Source of the DNA: a virus
Length of the DNA stretch: 31,946 nt
IMG/VR virus record: IMGVR_UViG_3300032288_001072
Span: 1 to 31,946 of that record
Direction: 5' to 3' (one strand)
The notes under the pieces were generated by a model. The model saw only the letters and a program-made list of their open reading frames with translations, ran no database searches and was not told where the DNA came from. The translations under genes and the position numbers were made by a program. Below, one piece after another: positions 8,024 through 17,421 of the stretch; positions within the stretch are counted from its first letter, which is position 1; every line of letters begins with the position of its first letter.

Positions 8024-8394
8024 TGGCTCACTACGCATTTCTTGACGAAAACAATATTGTTACTGAGGTCATTGCTGGTAAAGATGAAGGCGAGGATGGT
8101 ATAGATTGGGAAGTTTGGTATGGTGACTTTCGTGGTCAGGTATGCAAACGAACTAGCTATAATACGATAAGCAATACCCATAGTTTAGGTGGTACTCCTT
8201 ATCGTGGAAACTTTGCTGGTATTGGATACACTTATCGCGCAGACATAGATGCGTTTGTACCACCACAACCTTATGCAAGTTGGATATTAAATGCTAATGT
8301 TAAGTGGGAAGCCCCGACTCCTATGCCTACAGACGGCGGTATATATTCGTGGGACGAAGCCACTACTTCATGGATTGAAATTCAGGGGGAATAA
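8023..8394 (+). CDS. Conserved phage hypothetical protein next to fibre genes
   Basis: This encodes 123 residues, overlapping the previous stop (TAATG) and the next start by one base. It opens 'MAHYAFLDENNIVTEVIAGK' and ends with an aromatic, Pro-rich part ('FVPPQPYASWILNANVKWEA'). This layout is familiar from small proteins encoded beside tail genes of aquatic phages, though no activity has been assigned that I know of. Low charge and many aromatics suggest a compact virion-associated or chaperone protein. Confidence 0.75.
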   Translation: MAHYAFLDENNIVTEVIAGKDEGEDGIDWEVWYGDFRGQVCKRTSYNTISNTHSLGGTPYRGNFAGIGYTYRADIDAFVPPQPYASWILNANVKWEAPTPMPTDGGIYSWDEATTSWIEIQGE

Positions 8395-8714
8395 TGGGCA
8401 TCCAAGCATTTACAAAACTTGGTAATACTGTAACATTTACGGCAGATACATCTGCTCCTACGGCTGTACAGGCAGTATCTACAACATTGGGCGGTAATCA
8501 ATACCGTCTTATTAATGCTGGAACGAGCATTGTATTTCTTGGTTATGGTACGGATGCTGCTACTGCTGCTGCTAATGCTGCCAATGTTGCTACATCTTTG
8601 CCTTTGTTAGCTGGTACAGACGAGATTCTAAGTTTTGTGCCTAACGCTTACTTTACTGGTAAAACCGCTAGTGGAACATCTGTAATTTACATTTCTCCGG
8701 GTGACGGTTTATAA
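8394..8714 (+). CDS. Small beta-rich protein, paralogue of the one at 18385
   Basis: This encodes 106 residues in an ATG overlap with the previous gene. The sequence is Ala/Thr-rich and predicted beta-sandwich, with 'LINAGTSIVFLGYGTDAATA' and a C-terminal 'GTSVIYISPGDGL'. The protein at 18385-18726 ends 'GNAIIYVTPGEGL' and carries a comparable middle ('IHNGTAAEVFLRVGTSASDA'), so the two look like diverged copies. Probably a structural decoration or fibre-associated protein. That function is inference. Confidence 0.7.
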   Translation: MGIQAFTKLGNTVTFTADTSAPTAVQAVSTTLGGNQYRLINAGTSIVFLGYGTDAATAAANAANVATSLPLLAGTDEILSFVPNAYFTGKTASGTSVIYISPGDGL

Positions 8715-8723
8715 GGAACAATC

Positions 8724-9770
8724 ATGCTAAAGACGGTTGTAACTTTAGGGGGGGGTGGTGGTAACGGTTCAGGTACGGTTACCCAAGTTAGTACAGGCAC
8801 TGGATTAACTGGTGGCCCAATTACGACCAGCGGTACTATTAGCCTTGCTAACACAGCCGTTACATCAGGTGTGTACGGAACATCAACTGTCGTTCCGCAG
8901 ATTACTGTAGATGCACAAGGCCGTATTACTAGCGTAGCAAACGTAAGCATTGCTTCTGGTGGTGTTGGCACAGTTACAAATGTGGCTACTGGTACAGGTC
9001 TTACTGGTGGCCCAATTACTTCTAACGGCACAATTTCATTAGCTAATACAGCGGTTGTGGCTGCTCCTTATGGCTCTGCATCTCAAGTTGGAACCTTCAC
9101 AGTTGACGCACAAGGCAGACTAACTGCGGCTGCTAACGTAGCTATTAGCATTTCTGTAGCTAACGTATCTGGTGCTGTACCAAATACAGTTAATGTCATT
9201 GCTGGTACAGGCTTATCTGGTGGTGGTAACTTAGCATCTAACGTCACAGTCAGTCTTGCTAATACGGCTGTTACGGCAGGAAACTACGGTAGCACAACTC
9301 AAGTAGCTCAAATTACTATTGACGCACAAGGTCGTATTACAGCGGCAGCTAACGTCACTGTTAGCGGTGGTGGGGGTGGAACAGGAAATATAGTTTCCAA
9401 TGTTGTGACAATAACTGTCGGCAATAATATTTCTTGGACTAACTCAACTAGCGTAGTTTTGTCGTGGATTAACAATTCAAGCAATGTTGTTACGTGGACG
9501 AATACCATATATTCAGTTACTAACAATAATGCAACCATTTTAGTTAATCATCCGTTATCACCGTTTGGCGTTGTCTTGCCTTCAGCTTCAACAGTAGTTG
9601 GTCAGCAATATCAGATTAAGAAGATTGATAGTTCTGCTAATGCAGTAACTGTCAGCACTACGTCCTCACAAACCATTGATGGCAACTTAACATATACGCT
9701 TGCTACGATATACAAGAGCGTTACGTTGCAATCAGACGGTTCTAACTATTATATTTTTGCGGCTGTTTAA
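8724..9770 (+). CDS. Repeat-rich tail fibre protein
   Basis: This encodes 348 residues after TAAGGAACAATC. Three ~60-residue repeats (18-77, 82-143, 154-213) share GTGL(T/S)GG, VSLANTAV, YG and 'DAQGRITAAANV', a module widespread in phage tail fibres. Next come three W-x-N blocks (~236-260: 'ISWTNSTSVVLSWINNSS'), echoing the C-terminus of the nozzle. The last ~85 residues form a beta-rich head ('KKIDSSANAVTVSTTSSQTI') ending 'NYYIFAAV', a known terminal-domain style of fibres. Probable receptor-binding fibre, trimeric by analogy with the family. Confidence 0.8.
   Translation: MLKTVVTLGGGGGNGSGTVTQVSTGTGLTGGPITTSGTISLANTAVTSGVYGTSTVVPQITVDAQGRITSVANVSIASGGVGTVTNVATGTGLTGGPITSNGTISLANTAVVAAPYGSASQVGTFTVDAQGRLTAAANVAISISVANVSGAVPNTVNVIAGTGLSGGGNLASNVTVSLANTAVTAGNYGSTTQVAQITIDAQGRITAAANVTVSGGGGGTGNIVSNVVTITVGNNISWTNSTSVVLSWINNSSNVVTWTNTIYSVTNNNATILVNHPLSPFGVVLPSASTVVGQQYQIKKIDSSANAVTVSTTSSQTIDGNLTYTLATIYKSVTLQSDGSNYYIFAAV
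8775..9362 (+). repeat. Three tandem fibre repeats
   Basis: Three in-frame units of roughly 60 codons are separated by short linkers. Shared DNA tracts include 'actggtggcccaattac' in units 1 and 2 and 'gacgcacaaggtcgtattac' type sequence in all three. Unit number could change by recombination. Confidence 0.8.
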
Positions 9771-9772
9771 AC

Positions 9773-9994
9773 ATGGACGGACAATTTTTATTTAATTTTG
9801 TTGTGGGTATAGCTGCGTTTTTTGGCGGCTGGACGTTGAACAACATTACTAGAATGCTTAATCGTATAGATGACGATATTCGTGAACTGCCTCACGTATA
9901 TTTAAGCAAAGATGATTACAAAACAGACATTGCTGAGATAAAGGGAATGTTAGGCAAGATATTTGACCGCTTAGAGAACAAGGCTGACAAGTGA
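9773..9994 (+). CDS. Small membrane-anchored protein (XhlA/holin-like topology)
   Basis: This encodes 73 residues. An N-terminal hydrophobic segment (~5-24, 'FLFNFVVGIAAFFGGWTLNN') is followed by a charged helix with heptad character ('DIAEIKGMLGKIFDRLENKA'). The layout of one membrane anchor plus a coiled coil resembles small phage proteins annotated as haemolysin XhlA-like or accessory lysis proteins. It lies far from the lysozyme (20553), so a virion or membrane-anchoring role is equally possible. The stop overlaps the next start as GTGA. Confidence 0.7.
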   Translation: MDGQFLFNFVVGIAAFFGGWTLNNITRMLNRIDDDIRELPHVYLSKDDYKTDIAEIKGMLGKIFDRLENKADK

Positions 9995-10341
9995 ATATGG
10001 ATGAATTGAGCATCGTCAAGTATGGCGATGTTGATTCCTTACAAGGGTTCTTGTTTGAGAACGGAATGCAGCATAAGTTATTCCGTGAAGTTTTGATGGA
10101 TGAAGGAAAAACAGTTCCAGCGTTTCCGTTGATGGAAGCAAACCCTGACAATCTGGATGATTGGTTATTGGCGCATCAGGTAGAGCATCAATCGTTTGCT
10201 GGTTATTTAGACTTGAACAATCCTTTTAACTTGCTTGATGTTGATTGGAACAAAGAAGAAGCTTTTTATGATTGGATAGCTAACCACTATTACATTCATG
10301 TTCAGATAGCTGCTGCATTAAATCTGTCGAGTACAGGATAA
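9991..10341 (+). CDS. Hypothetical acidic protein
   Basis: This encodes 116 residues. GTG 9991 is preferred because AAGG at 9980-9983 is correctly spaced and GTGA overlaps the upstream stop. ATG at 9997 is the alternative. The protein is acidic and aromatic ('NPFNLLDVDWNKEEAFYDWI', then 'ANHYYIHVQIAAALNL'), with no membrane segment. I do not recognise a family with known function. It lies between the small membrane protein and the internal virion protein genes and may be structural. Confidence 0.65.
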   Translation: MNMDELSIVKYGDVDSLQGFLFENGMQHKLFREVLMDEGKTVPAFPLMEANPDNLDDWLLAHQVEHQSFAGYLDLNNPFNLLDVDWNKEEAFYDWIANHYYIHVQIAAALNLSSTG

Positions 10342-10344
10342 ATT

Positions 10345-10830
10345 ATGGCTGATCCTCAAGAAACATCAAATTTTAACTCGCAAGAAAATAAAGATGTAAT
10401 GGAGCTTGTTAAAAGAGAATACCAGCCGTCTGAAAAGATGGATGTTATTGATATTTTGAAAAAGTCTGCTGGTTCCAGAGGAGCTGATCCTGTTCAAGTT
10501 AATAATGAATTAGCACACATGGTTAATTCTAGCCCTGATGTTCGAGTTATTAGAACTAATAATTCCTTGTTTATTTATTTTAATCACCGAAATGGTAATG
10601 TAAAAGTTTATTTAGAAACGGCTGATAAACCTAGAGAGTTGATTGATAGCATTAAGCAATTTGGATTGGTTATGAAAAAAATTGGATTTAAAACAGGGCA
10701 GTTTGATGTGCAAAATCCTTTGATTTTAAAAGCCGTAAGAATGGCTGGAATACCAGTTTCCGTTCAATCAACAAATATGATTTCTCCCGATGGTAAAACA
10801 CCCGCAATGTCAGCGGTAATGGAGTTTTAA
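10345..10830 (+). CDS. Hypothetical virion protein, possible acetyltransferase-like fold
   Basis: This encodes 161 residues. The N-terminal part is charged and helical ('ENKDVMELVKREYQPSEKMD'). The middle has alternating strands ('VRVIRTNNSLFIYF', 'NGNVKVYLETADKPRELIDS') and ends with 'VQNPLILKAVRMAGIPVSVQ'. The strand order and the 'NPLILKAVRMAG' helix faintly recall GNAT-type folds found in some phage internal proteins, but no acetyl-CoA motif is visible. It is tightly linked to the following large virion gene. Confidence 0.6.
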   Translation: MADPQETSNFNSQENKDVMELVKREYQPSEKMDVIDILKKSAGSRGADPVQVNNELAHMVNSSPDVRVIRTNNSLFIYFNHRNGNVKVYLETADKPRELIDSIKQFGLVMKKIGFKTGQFDVQNPLILKAVRMAGIPVSVQSTNMISPDGKTPAMSAVMEF

Positions 10831-10831
10831 T

Positions 10832-12493
10832 ATGGGTCATGCCTTTGTAAAACAAATTTATGACGCAATGCAGAAGTCCGCTAATACAGGCGGTATGGAT
10901 GAAAAAACAGCAGCTATTGTTAAAACAATTCCACCACCCCCGCCGCCGCAACCAGACCCTATTGTGTCTGCTGTTTTTACTATTGTTGGAACAATAATAC
11001 TTACTCCTATTCTTGGCCCTCCTTTGGCTGCCGCAACATCTTCTGCCGCTGTAACTGCGGCTAACGGAGGGGATGTAAAACAAATAGCAACTGCTGCCAC
11101 ATTGTCTTATGTAGCAATTAATCCAAATTTAAGCTTGACTCAAAAAATTGCTGCATCTTCTGCTGTTCAATTAGCAAATGGAGCAAAACCAGAAGACGTT
11201 GTTAGAAATGCTGTTGGCACTGTTGCGGCTTATCAAGTTCCTGAAGTATTAAAAAACATTAACAAAGAAATTGCTAGTTTTGCTCCAAACACTGTTCAAG
11301 ATACAGTTAAAAGCGCAATAGTTAATGCTGAAAACCAAGCCGTATTTGCTCTCATAACAAAGCAAGATGTGGCTGCAAATGCCATTGCTGGTGCTGTTGG
11401 TGGAACTGTAGCTGATGTTTCTAAGTATGGATTTGATGATCCAATAGCGCAGAAAGCAATTGGTGAATACGCAAAATATATTTCTTTAGGTGTATTGCCT
11501 CAAGACGCTGCTGCTTTTGCTGCATCTGATTACGCTATTGATCTAGCTGTTGCTGAAAGCAAGAAATCTACGGGAGGTATGCTTCCCACTTCTGCATCAG
11601 CAGGATCAAGAATAGGTTCGTTGTCGGCATCTACAGGCGATATTGATTTAACGGTTCCTTCTGAAATTGCAACAAAGGCACAATTTAGAACAATGCCGGG
11701 CGAAGTTGGCGAAAACATTATTCAATATACAGATAAAGATGGAATTGTTACTTATCAAAAAAGAGTTACTGCTCAAACACCTATAGGTAACAAAATTGGT
11801 TACACAATTGTTTATGATCCTGAGCTAAATAATTTTAGTTATGAGTATCGTACTGGAACAGAAACAATATCTAGTGCAGCGAAACCATCATTAACAACAC
11901 CTGATGCTCCTCAAGTGATTTTGCCTTCTAGACTTGCTGGCGCTCAAACTGGTCAACGGATACAGGGTGAAGATTTTGGTGTGCCAACGGTTAGACAACA
12001 AACTACTCCTTCATCAGTAGAAGAAATGCCTACACTTTCATTGCTTCGTAGGGTAAGAACTGGTCAAGAAACAAGGCAAAATGAAGCTCCGTTACAGGTT
12101 GATGTTTATGGCGGAACAGAAGCAGATGTTTCTCAACGAGAAAGAGCATTACCTCCAACAGAAACAGTTGCTCAACGAGATATACCGGAAACACAAAGAC
12201 TTATTCAACCTTCTGAAACAGAAAGCTCAAGAAGGGTTAATGAGGAAGAAGAACCTGTAGCACAAAGAGAACCATCAAGCTCAATAATTCTTGATTTGAT
12301 TTCTGGTGGTGGAAGACAGGCAACTAGACAGCAACGCACGCCAAATGAAAGACAAGCCGCAAGTATGCAAGCTTTATCACAAGCGTTAAGTGTTGGTGAT
12401 CCGGGTGATGCTTTGTTTGGTAGTGGATTAGGCAGACGCAGGAATGTTTGGAACGTAGAATCCTTGAGACTTAAAGACGAATTGGGTGGCTAA
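10832..12493 (+). CDS. Large internal virion / ejection-type protein
   Basis: This encodes 553 residues. A proline run (~34-41) is followed by a hydrophobic segment able to span a membrane (~43-70, 'VSAVFTIVGTIILTPILG'), then Ala-rich amphipathic helices to ~235. A beta-rich piece comes next (~280-345, 'IIQYTDKDGIVTYQKRVTAQ'), and the C-terminal 200 residues are polar and disordered, rich in Gln, Glu, Thr and Arg. It is first in a set of three or four large proteins downstream of the tail genes, where short-tailed phages encode proteins ejected into the host envelope. That function is inferred from place and composition. Confidence 0.65.
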   Translation: MGHAFVKQIYDAMQKSANTGGMDEKTAAIVKTIPPPPPPQPDPIVSAVFTIVGTIILTPILGPPLAAATSSAAVTAANGGDVKQIATAATLSYVAINPNLSLTQKIAASSAVQLANGAKPEDVVRNAVGTVAAYQVPEVLKNINKEIASFAPNTVQDTVKSAIVNAENQAVFALITKQDVAANAIAGAVGGTVADVSKYGFDDPIAQKAIGEYAKYISLGVLPQDAAAFAASDYAIDLAVAESKKSTGGMLPTSASAGSRIGSLSASTGDIDLTVPSEIATKAQFRTMPGEVGENIIQYTDKDGIVTYQKRVTAQTPIGNKIGYTIVYDPELNNFSYEYRTGTETISSAAKPSLTTPDAPQVILPSRLAGAQTGQRIQGEDFGVPTVRQQTTPSSVEEMPTLSLLRRVRTGQETRQNEAPLQVDVYGGTEADVSQRERALPPTETVAQRDIPETQRLIQPSETESSRRVNEEEEPVAQREPSSSIILDLISGGGRQATRQQRTPNERQAASMQALSQALSVGDPGDALFGSGLGRRRNVWNVESLRLKDELGG

Positions 12494-12494
12494 A

Positions 12495-13637
12495 ATGTCA
12501 AAACAAATTGCTAGACTGTTAAAAACCGATGTTATGGCTGATATAGATATACCAGCTATTGCACAATTTTTACAATCACAAGGAAGGCGCGGCGACACTA
12601 TCCTAGCGCACATCAATGCTAAAGAAGCTGAGATGCTAAAAAAGATGGGTGGCGCAGAAGAACGAAACCCTGTTACTGGATTGCCAGAGTATTTTAGCAT
12701 TGCTGATTACGGCTCTGGTTACGGCGCTGATTACGACCAATCAGTCGCAAGTAATAATCTAAGACTAGCAGACGAAGATATGTTTTATAGTTCACCTCGT
12801 TCTGTAACAAGTGATTACTCCCCAACGCAATATTCTTTTAATCCAGCAATGGAATCACCTATTGATATTGATAGCGCTGCTACTGGAAATGCTGGTCAAT
12901 TTAAAATGAATAGACCTGATAGCAGAGAATTTTTAGATAGGTTTAGTGTACCCGGTCTTCGCATGGATAGGCCTGATGTGCAAGGCGTTCGTGATTTTGG
13001 AGGAAGTGCTTTAGCTCCTGATCTAACTGTTCCAGAAGGTCTTAATATATATTCTAGCCAATCTGCATCAAATGCAAGAGAAATGGCAAATAGGGATTTG
13101 GCTAGAGAAAGAGGTACTCCCGGCATGATGGATCGTGCTTCTGCCGCTACAGGCTTATCTAAAGAAGCTCTTGCTCGTTTAGGTTTGGCTGGATTAGGAA
13201 CCGTTCAGGGAATAATGGCTTCTAGGGAAGCGTCAGAGCAAGGCCGTCAAGCTCGTCGTGAGACAGAAGCATTAGCCCGTCCGTATCAACAGCGTGGTCA
13301 ACAGTTGACTGAGCAAGCGCAAAGCGGTGAGTTGACCGCAGCAGGACAGCAACAACTACAAGCTCTACGTGCTAGGTTGGCACAAGGCGCTGAAGCTAGA
13401 GGTGGTGTAGGCGCTGCACAGGCTGCTGCTCAAGTAGAGGCTTTCCGTCAAAACCTGCTACAAAATCAGTATGATTACGGACAGAAGATTAGCAATATTG
13501 GCGACCAGTTAATGTTAGGCGCTATACGTACAGGTTTAGAAGCTGACCGTTATGCGGCTGGTCTTTCTAATACGTACTTTACTAATATGGCTAGTATTGC
13601 TGCTGGTATGCCTGTTCAATCTGGAGGTGAGCGTTAA
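12495..13637 (+). CDS. Virion-associated protein, possible ejection protein
   Basis: This encodes 380 residues from ATG 12495, one base after the previous stop, with GGGTGGC just upstream. A GTG at 12486 is possible but poorly supported. Residues ~34-65 contain 'DTILAHINAKEAEMLKKMGG' then 'NPVTGLPEYF', a motif recurrent in phage structural proteins near internal virion genes. The middle is disordered. The C-terminal half is helical and Gln/Ala-rich ('EQGRQARRETEALARPYQQR'), likely coiled coil. Co-transcribed with the neighbouring ejection-type genes. Confidence 0.65.
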   Translation: MSKQIARLLKTDVMADIDIPAIAQFLQSQGRRGDTILAHINAKEAEMLKKMGGAEERNPVTGLPEYFSIADYGSGYGADYDQSVASNNLRLADEDMFYSSPRSVTSDYSPTQYSFNPAMESPIDIDSAATGNAGQFKMNRPDSREFLDRFSVPGLRMDRPDVQGVRDFGGSALAPDLTVPEGLNIYSSQSASNAREMANRDLARERGTPGMMDRASAATGLSKEALARLGLAGLGTVQGIMASREASEQGRQARRETEALARPYQQRGQQLTEQAQSGELTAAGQQQLQALRARLAQGAEARGGVGAAQAAAQVEAFRQNLLQNQYDYGQKISNIGDQLMLGAIRTGLEADRYAAGLSNTYFTNMASIAAGMPVQSGGER

Positions 13638-15139
13638 TGGCTACTGCACTAGATTCTGCACTAGGCTTGTCATCCCTGCCAATAACGTCTAGGGTGATGA
13701 GTAAAGCTACAGGCAAAGACCCCGCACAGATTACGGCTGGTGAGATGTTTCCTGCCATGCAAGAGCGTCGAGGTGAAGAACTAAGGATTCGCCAGAGCAT
13801 TGCAGACACAGAATCTCAACTTGCTGGTAAAGAGCAAGAGCAAAAGGTTGCTGGCTTAGAGCAAAAACAATCTTTGCAGCAGGTTCAAGCTACAGAATTA
13901 CGTGATCTGCCTGAACGCACTAATCTAAATCTTGCTAGAGAAGAATTAAATAATGCTGCGTTTGTTCCAACAAAAGAAAACGCACAAGATATAGCTACTA
14001 TATTTAGTCTTGTCGGAATCATTGGCATGGCTATAGGTGGTGGAGCTAAAGACAATGCTTATGCCGCTATGTCTGGCATGAACGGAATGCTGGAAGGTTA
14101 TAAAAGAGGTCGTGCTGACGTTTATAAGCGTGAGCGCGATATGTTTGACAAGAATCTCAAAGCTTTGCAAACAAAGGTTCAAACTCTACAGCAAGAACTA
14201 ACAGAGGCTATTCAGCTTAAACAGCAAGACTTCAAGGCTGGCGAGACTGCTATCGAAATAGCATTAGCTAAGTCTGGTTCTGACCTTCTTGATCTCAAGC
14301 GCAAGAAGAATGGCGATATGGCTGCGTTGGAAACTGTTGTCCAGACAGGCAAGGATGTTGATTCTCTTGTCAAAATGTCTAACGACCAGTCTAAACAAGC
14401 AGAAGATCGTAAGTTTAAAGAAAGAGAATTGCAGCAGCAGGAGCGTTTGCGTCTTGCTCAAATGGCGCAGACAAGAGCGCTTGCTGAACTAAAAGGCACT
14501 ACTGGCGGTATAAAGATGCCAGCCAAGCTGCAAGAGGCTTACATTGCTGACAACCAGCTTCGTGTTGACATTAGTTCTTTGAAGAATCAACTGCAAGACC
14601 CGCAGCTTGTTCAGCAAATTAAACAGTACGGAGTAGAGTCTTTCTTGTCAGAAGAAGGTGGCAAAGCCATTTCTCAAGTAATGCAGCGTCAAATGCCTGA
14701 CAAGTTAGCCAAGTTCTTAACGGAAGTTAGGGATATGCGTAACAACTACTACCTGACTATTTCTGGTAAAGCCGTTACTGGTGGTGAAGCATTGCGTAAC
14801 TACGGAGTTGTGCCGCAGCCCGGTGATTCACAGCAACAGATGCTTAACAAGTTAGACGGTATGGAACGCCGAGTAGGTCAAAAGATTAACGCTATTCGCG
14901 GTCTGTATAACGCTCCAGACATTTCAGGTTCGTTGTCTCCCGGTACGCCAACGATGGTTAATCCTAACGAAAACTATTCAGTTAGAACTAGCGAACAACC
15001 TGCGGCTAGTGGTGGAGCAACCCAACGTCCATCATTTGCAAGTGAAGCGGCGGCTGACGCAGCGTTTGAAATTGGAAATATCCAAGATGGAACGCCAATT
15101 AATGTTGGCGGTAGAAACGCTATTTATAGGGCACGATAA
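13637..15139 (+). CDS. Large helical virion protein, possible ejection protein
   Basis: This encodes 500 residues, overlapping the previous stop (TAATG). Helical, Gln/Glu/Lys-rich coiled-coil segments (~45-105 and ~165-310) flank one hydrophobic glycine-containing segment (~119-136, 'IATIFSLVGIIGMAIGGG') that could insert into a membrane. The last 80 residues are low-complexity. This architecture, and the position between two other large proteins, resembles podovirus internal/ejection proteins. No enzymatic motif is visible. Confidence 0.65.
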   Translation: MATALDSALGLSSLPITSRVMSKATGKDPAQITAGEMFPAMQERRGEELRIRQSIADTESQLAGKEQEQKVAGLEQKQSLQQVQATELRDLPERTNLNLAREELNNAAFVPTKENAQDIATIFSLVGIIGMAIGGGAKDNAYAAMSGMNGMLEGYKRGRADVYKRERDMFDKNLKALQTKVQTLQQELTEAIQLKQQDFKAGETAIEIALAKSGSDLLDLKRKKNGDMAALETVVQTGKDVDSLVKMSNDQSKQAEDRKFKERELQQQERLRLAQMAQTRALAELKGTTGGIKMPAKLQEAYIADNQLRVDISSLKNQLQDPQLVQQIKQYGVESFLSEEGGKAISQVMQRQMPDKLAKFLTEVRDMRNNYYLTISGKAVTGGEALRNYGVVPQPGDSQQQMLNKLDGMERRVGQKINAIRGLYNAPDISGSLSPGTPTMVNPNENYSVRTSEQPAASGGATQRPSFASEAAADAAFEIGNIQDGTPINVGGRNAIYRAR

Positions 15140-17421
15140 TGGCTATCGAATACGAAGACACTCCGCAGCCCGTTCGTGGTCGTATTGAGTACGAAAGCGA
15201 ACCTGCTGCCCCTAAACGCGAACAAGGAATTAGGGATCGTGTTGGGGATATTGTTACGTCCACTGGATTTGGTGCGGCTGCTGGTGCTTTCACTCCAGAA
15301 ATAGCTATGGGTACTGGTCAGTTACTAGAGAAGGTTCCCTATAAGCCTGTACAAATGACTGGTAGAGCTATGAAAGCTGCTGTTCCTAGTTTAACAGGCG
15401 CAAAACAACGTGTTGTAGGCTCACTTGCTGGTGGCTTTAGTGGTGCTACTGGCGAGACTGCTGGTCAAGTAGCTGAGTTAGCTGGCGCTCCTGCCCCTAT
15501 TGCTGAGTCTGCAAGGATATTAGGTAGTCTTGCGCCCATAGAAATACTTACTACTGGTGCTAGAGGCGTATCTGGCTTACTAAGAACAGTATCTCCTACT
15601 GCCGCTAATGCTCGTATGGCATTGCGTAGTGTGATGGATGATGTTGGCGCTGCTAATCTTGCTGGTGCTAAGCGTGAAGAAGTCATGCGGCGCATTAACG
15701 AACTGCGTCAAGCTCCGTTTACTACAGACGCACAGAAAAAGCTTTATGACGTTCTAGCTAAAGATGTACAGACAATGACGGGTGCTGCTTCACAAGAAGC
15801 ACAGGCTTTGGAACGATCAGGAACCCGTGAAGGTTTAGAAGCTCAGCGTAGAGCAAAAGGTTTTGCTGGCTTAAGTGGTGAAGTAACAGAAACAAAAGCA
15901 ACCATCCTTCAACGCGCTAAAGATTCGTTACGTAATCTTGGTGACGCTACACGCGAACTATCAGACGTTGGTAGAACCCTAAGAGATAGGATTGTTGCTA
16001 GGTTTGATGAGCAATCATTGAATAGGTCTAATGCTTACTTAGAGCAAAAAAAAATACGCGATGATGCAGTACGAGCAAAAGAAGACAACGGCATTCTTGT
16101 TAATTCATTGCCTGAATTTAAAACAATGATTAGTGATCTACGCAGCAAGTTGCTGATAGGTCAGGAAGCAAGAAAGCAAACTACTGCTCCTGTTACGGAG
16201 AAGGGATTGCTAAATGCTTACAACAATATCTATGAGGCCGTAAGTGGTCGCAGAGTAATGGCTGGAGTAAATGAACAAGGCAATCCTGTTTATAAGACTT
16301 ACCCAAGTTCGTTTGAAGCTTTGGATGCTGTACGCCGCAAGCTTGGTGATGTTGCGTTTGGTAAAGAAGTTGCTGGCTATGAAGGTTTAACTCGCAAGGT
16401 TGCCGAAGACTATTACATAAAGCTAAGCAACATTCAGTCTAAGTATGCTGGTGAAGCTCAAGATGTTCTGCAAAGAGATTATGAGATTGCTTCTCGCTTG
16501 ATAGACAAGTTCAAAACCAAGGCTGGTGCTAAAGCTACAGCAATGGATCGTATAGATGCAACCAAGTTTGCTACTGATGATAAGTCTTTGCCGGGCACAT
16601 TCTTTAACAGCAGACAGTCTGTTGCTGACGCTATAGAGTTGGTGGGTGATGCGGCTCTGGTTGAACGTCAAGCAGCCGACTTTGTGGCTAAGAACTTAAA
16701 TGGCAAGGATGCTTCTGCTGCTAGAACATGGATTAACAGTAAGCAGAACTCTGACTTTCTAAGCGCGTTGCCTAACGTGCGTAGATCAGCAGAAGCTTAC
16801 ATAACTAACTTAGAACGTGCTGAAGCTAGAGCTGCTGGCGCTTCCAAGGTAGGAGAAAGATTAAAAGCAGAACAAACAATAGCTACCAAAGAGGCGGGAA
16901 AAGCCCCTGAACTTGGCGTTAAAGAAGCTAGGAATGTAACTGAGCAAGCGCAGAAAGAAGCTGACAGGATTCTAGGCACTGCTGAACCTGCCGCCCGTGT
17001 AAGCGAGATTATCTTGTCAGGTGATCGAACTCTGTGGGATCGTATAGCTCCTGCTATTGCTGCTGCCCCCAAGGGCAGAGAGATACTAGGTGAGTCTGTG
17101 CGTCAGGTGCTAGCTGACCGGGCTACTCAGGGTGTATTTGGTGCTATGCGTTTTTATGAAACAAGCTTAAAAGATTCTTTGCTAAGAACTGGTTTGATAG
17201 GTAGGAGAGAAGCGGATCAGATTAGCCGCCAGCTAGATGAAATTGCTAGTGTTTCAATTTCTGAGGCTGAGAAGTTGACGTTTATGGGTAGATTAATTAA
17301 AAATGCAATTGTTGGTTATGCTGTTCCTAGAGCTGGAACTGGAACAGTCAACAGTATCGGGGATGCAATAAACCAGCGTGGTCAAATTAACTCTGCTGCG
17401 CCCAACTTAGGAGCAAGATAA
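15139..17421 (+). CDS. Largest internal virion / ejection-type protein
   Basis: This encodes 760 residues in a TAATG overlap with the previous gene. The N-terminus carries two copies of an (I/R)-x-EYE motif ('AIEYEDTPQPVRGRIEYESE'), a pattern I associate with the start of large phage internal proteins. Residues ~30-130 are Gly/Ala-rich and weakly hydrophobic, and the rest is long alpha-helical, Ala/Arg/Glu-rich sequence without cysteine. No lytic transglycosylase motif is seen, unlike T7 gp16. It probably forms part of the ejected DNA-translocation apparatus (inference). Confidence 0.65.
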   Translation: MAIEYEDTPQPVRGRIEYESEPAAPKREQGIRDRVGDIVTSTGFGAAAGAFTPEIAMGTGQLLEKVPYKPVQMTGRAMKAAVPSLTGAKQRVVGSLAGGFSGATGETAGQVAELAGAPAPIAESARILGSLAPIEILTTGARGVSGLLRTVSPTAANARMALRSVMDDVGAANLAGAKREEVMRRINELRQAPFTTDAQKKLYDVLAKDVQTMTGAASQEAQALERSGTREGLEAQRRAKGFAGLSGEVTETKATILQRAKDSLRNLGDATRELSDVGRTLRDRIVARFDEQSLNRSNAYLEQKKIRDDAVRAKEDNGILVNSLPEFKTMISDLRSKLLIGQEARKQTTAPVTEKGLLNAYNNIYEAVSGRRVMAGVNEQGNPVYKTYPSSFEALDAVRRKLGDVAFGKEVAGYEGLTRKVAEDYYIKLSNIQSKYAGEAQDVLQRDYEIASRLIDKFKTKAGAKATAMDRIDATKFATDDKSLPGTFFNSRQSVADAIELVGDAALVERQAADFVAKNLNGKDASAARTWINSKQNSDFLSALPNVRRSAEAYITNLERAEARAAGASKVGERLKAEQTIATKEAGKAPELGVKEARNVTEQAQKEADRILGTAEPAARVSEIILSGDRTLWDRIAPAIAAAPKGREILGESVRQVLADRATQGVFGAMRFYETSLKDSLLRTGLIGRREADQISRQLDEIASVSISEAEKLTFMGRLIKNAIVGYAVPRAGTGTVNSIGDAINQRGQINSAAPNLGAR

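Noticed and set aside
12486-12494. GTG start three codons upstream for the 12495 gene
   Set aside because: The ATG at 12495 has a better spaced GGGTGGC site and does not overlap the previous stop.
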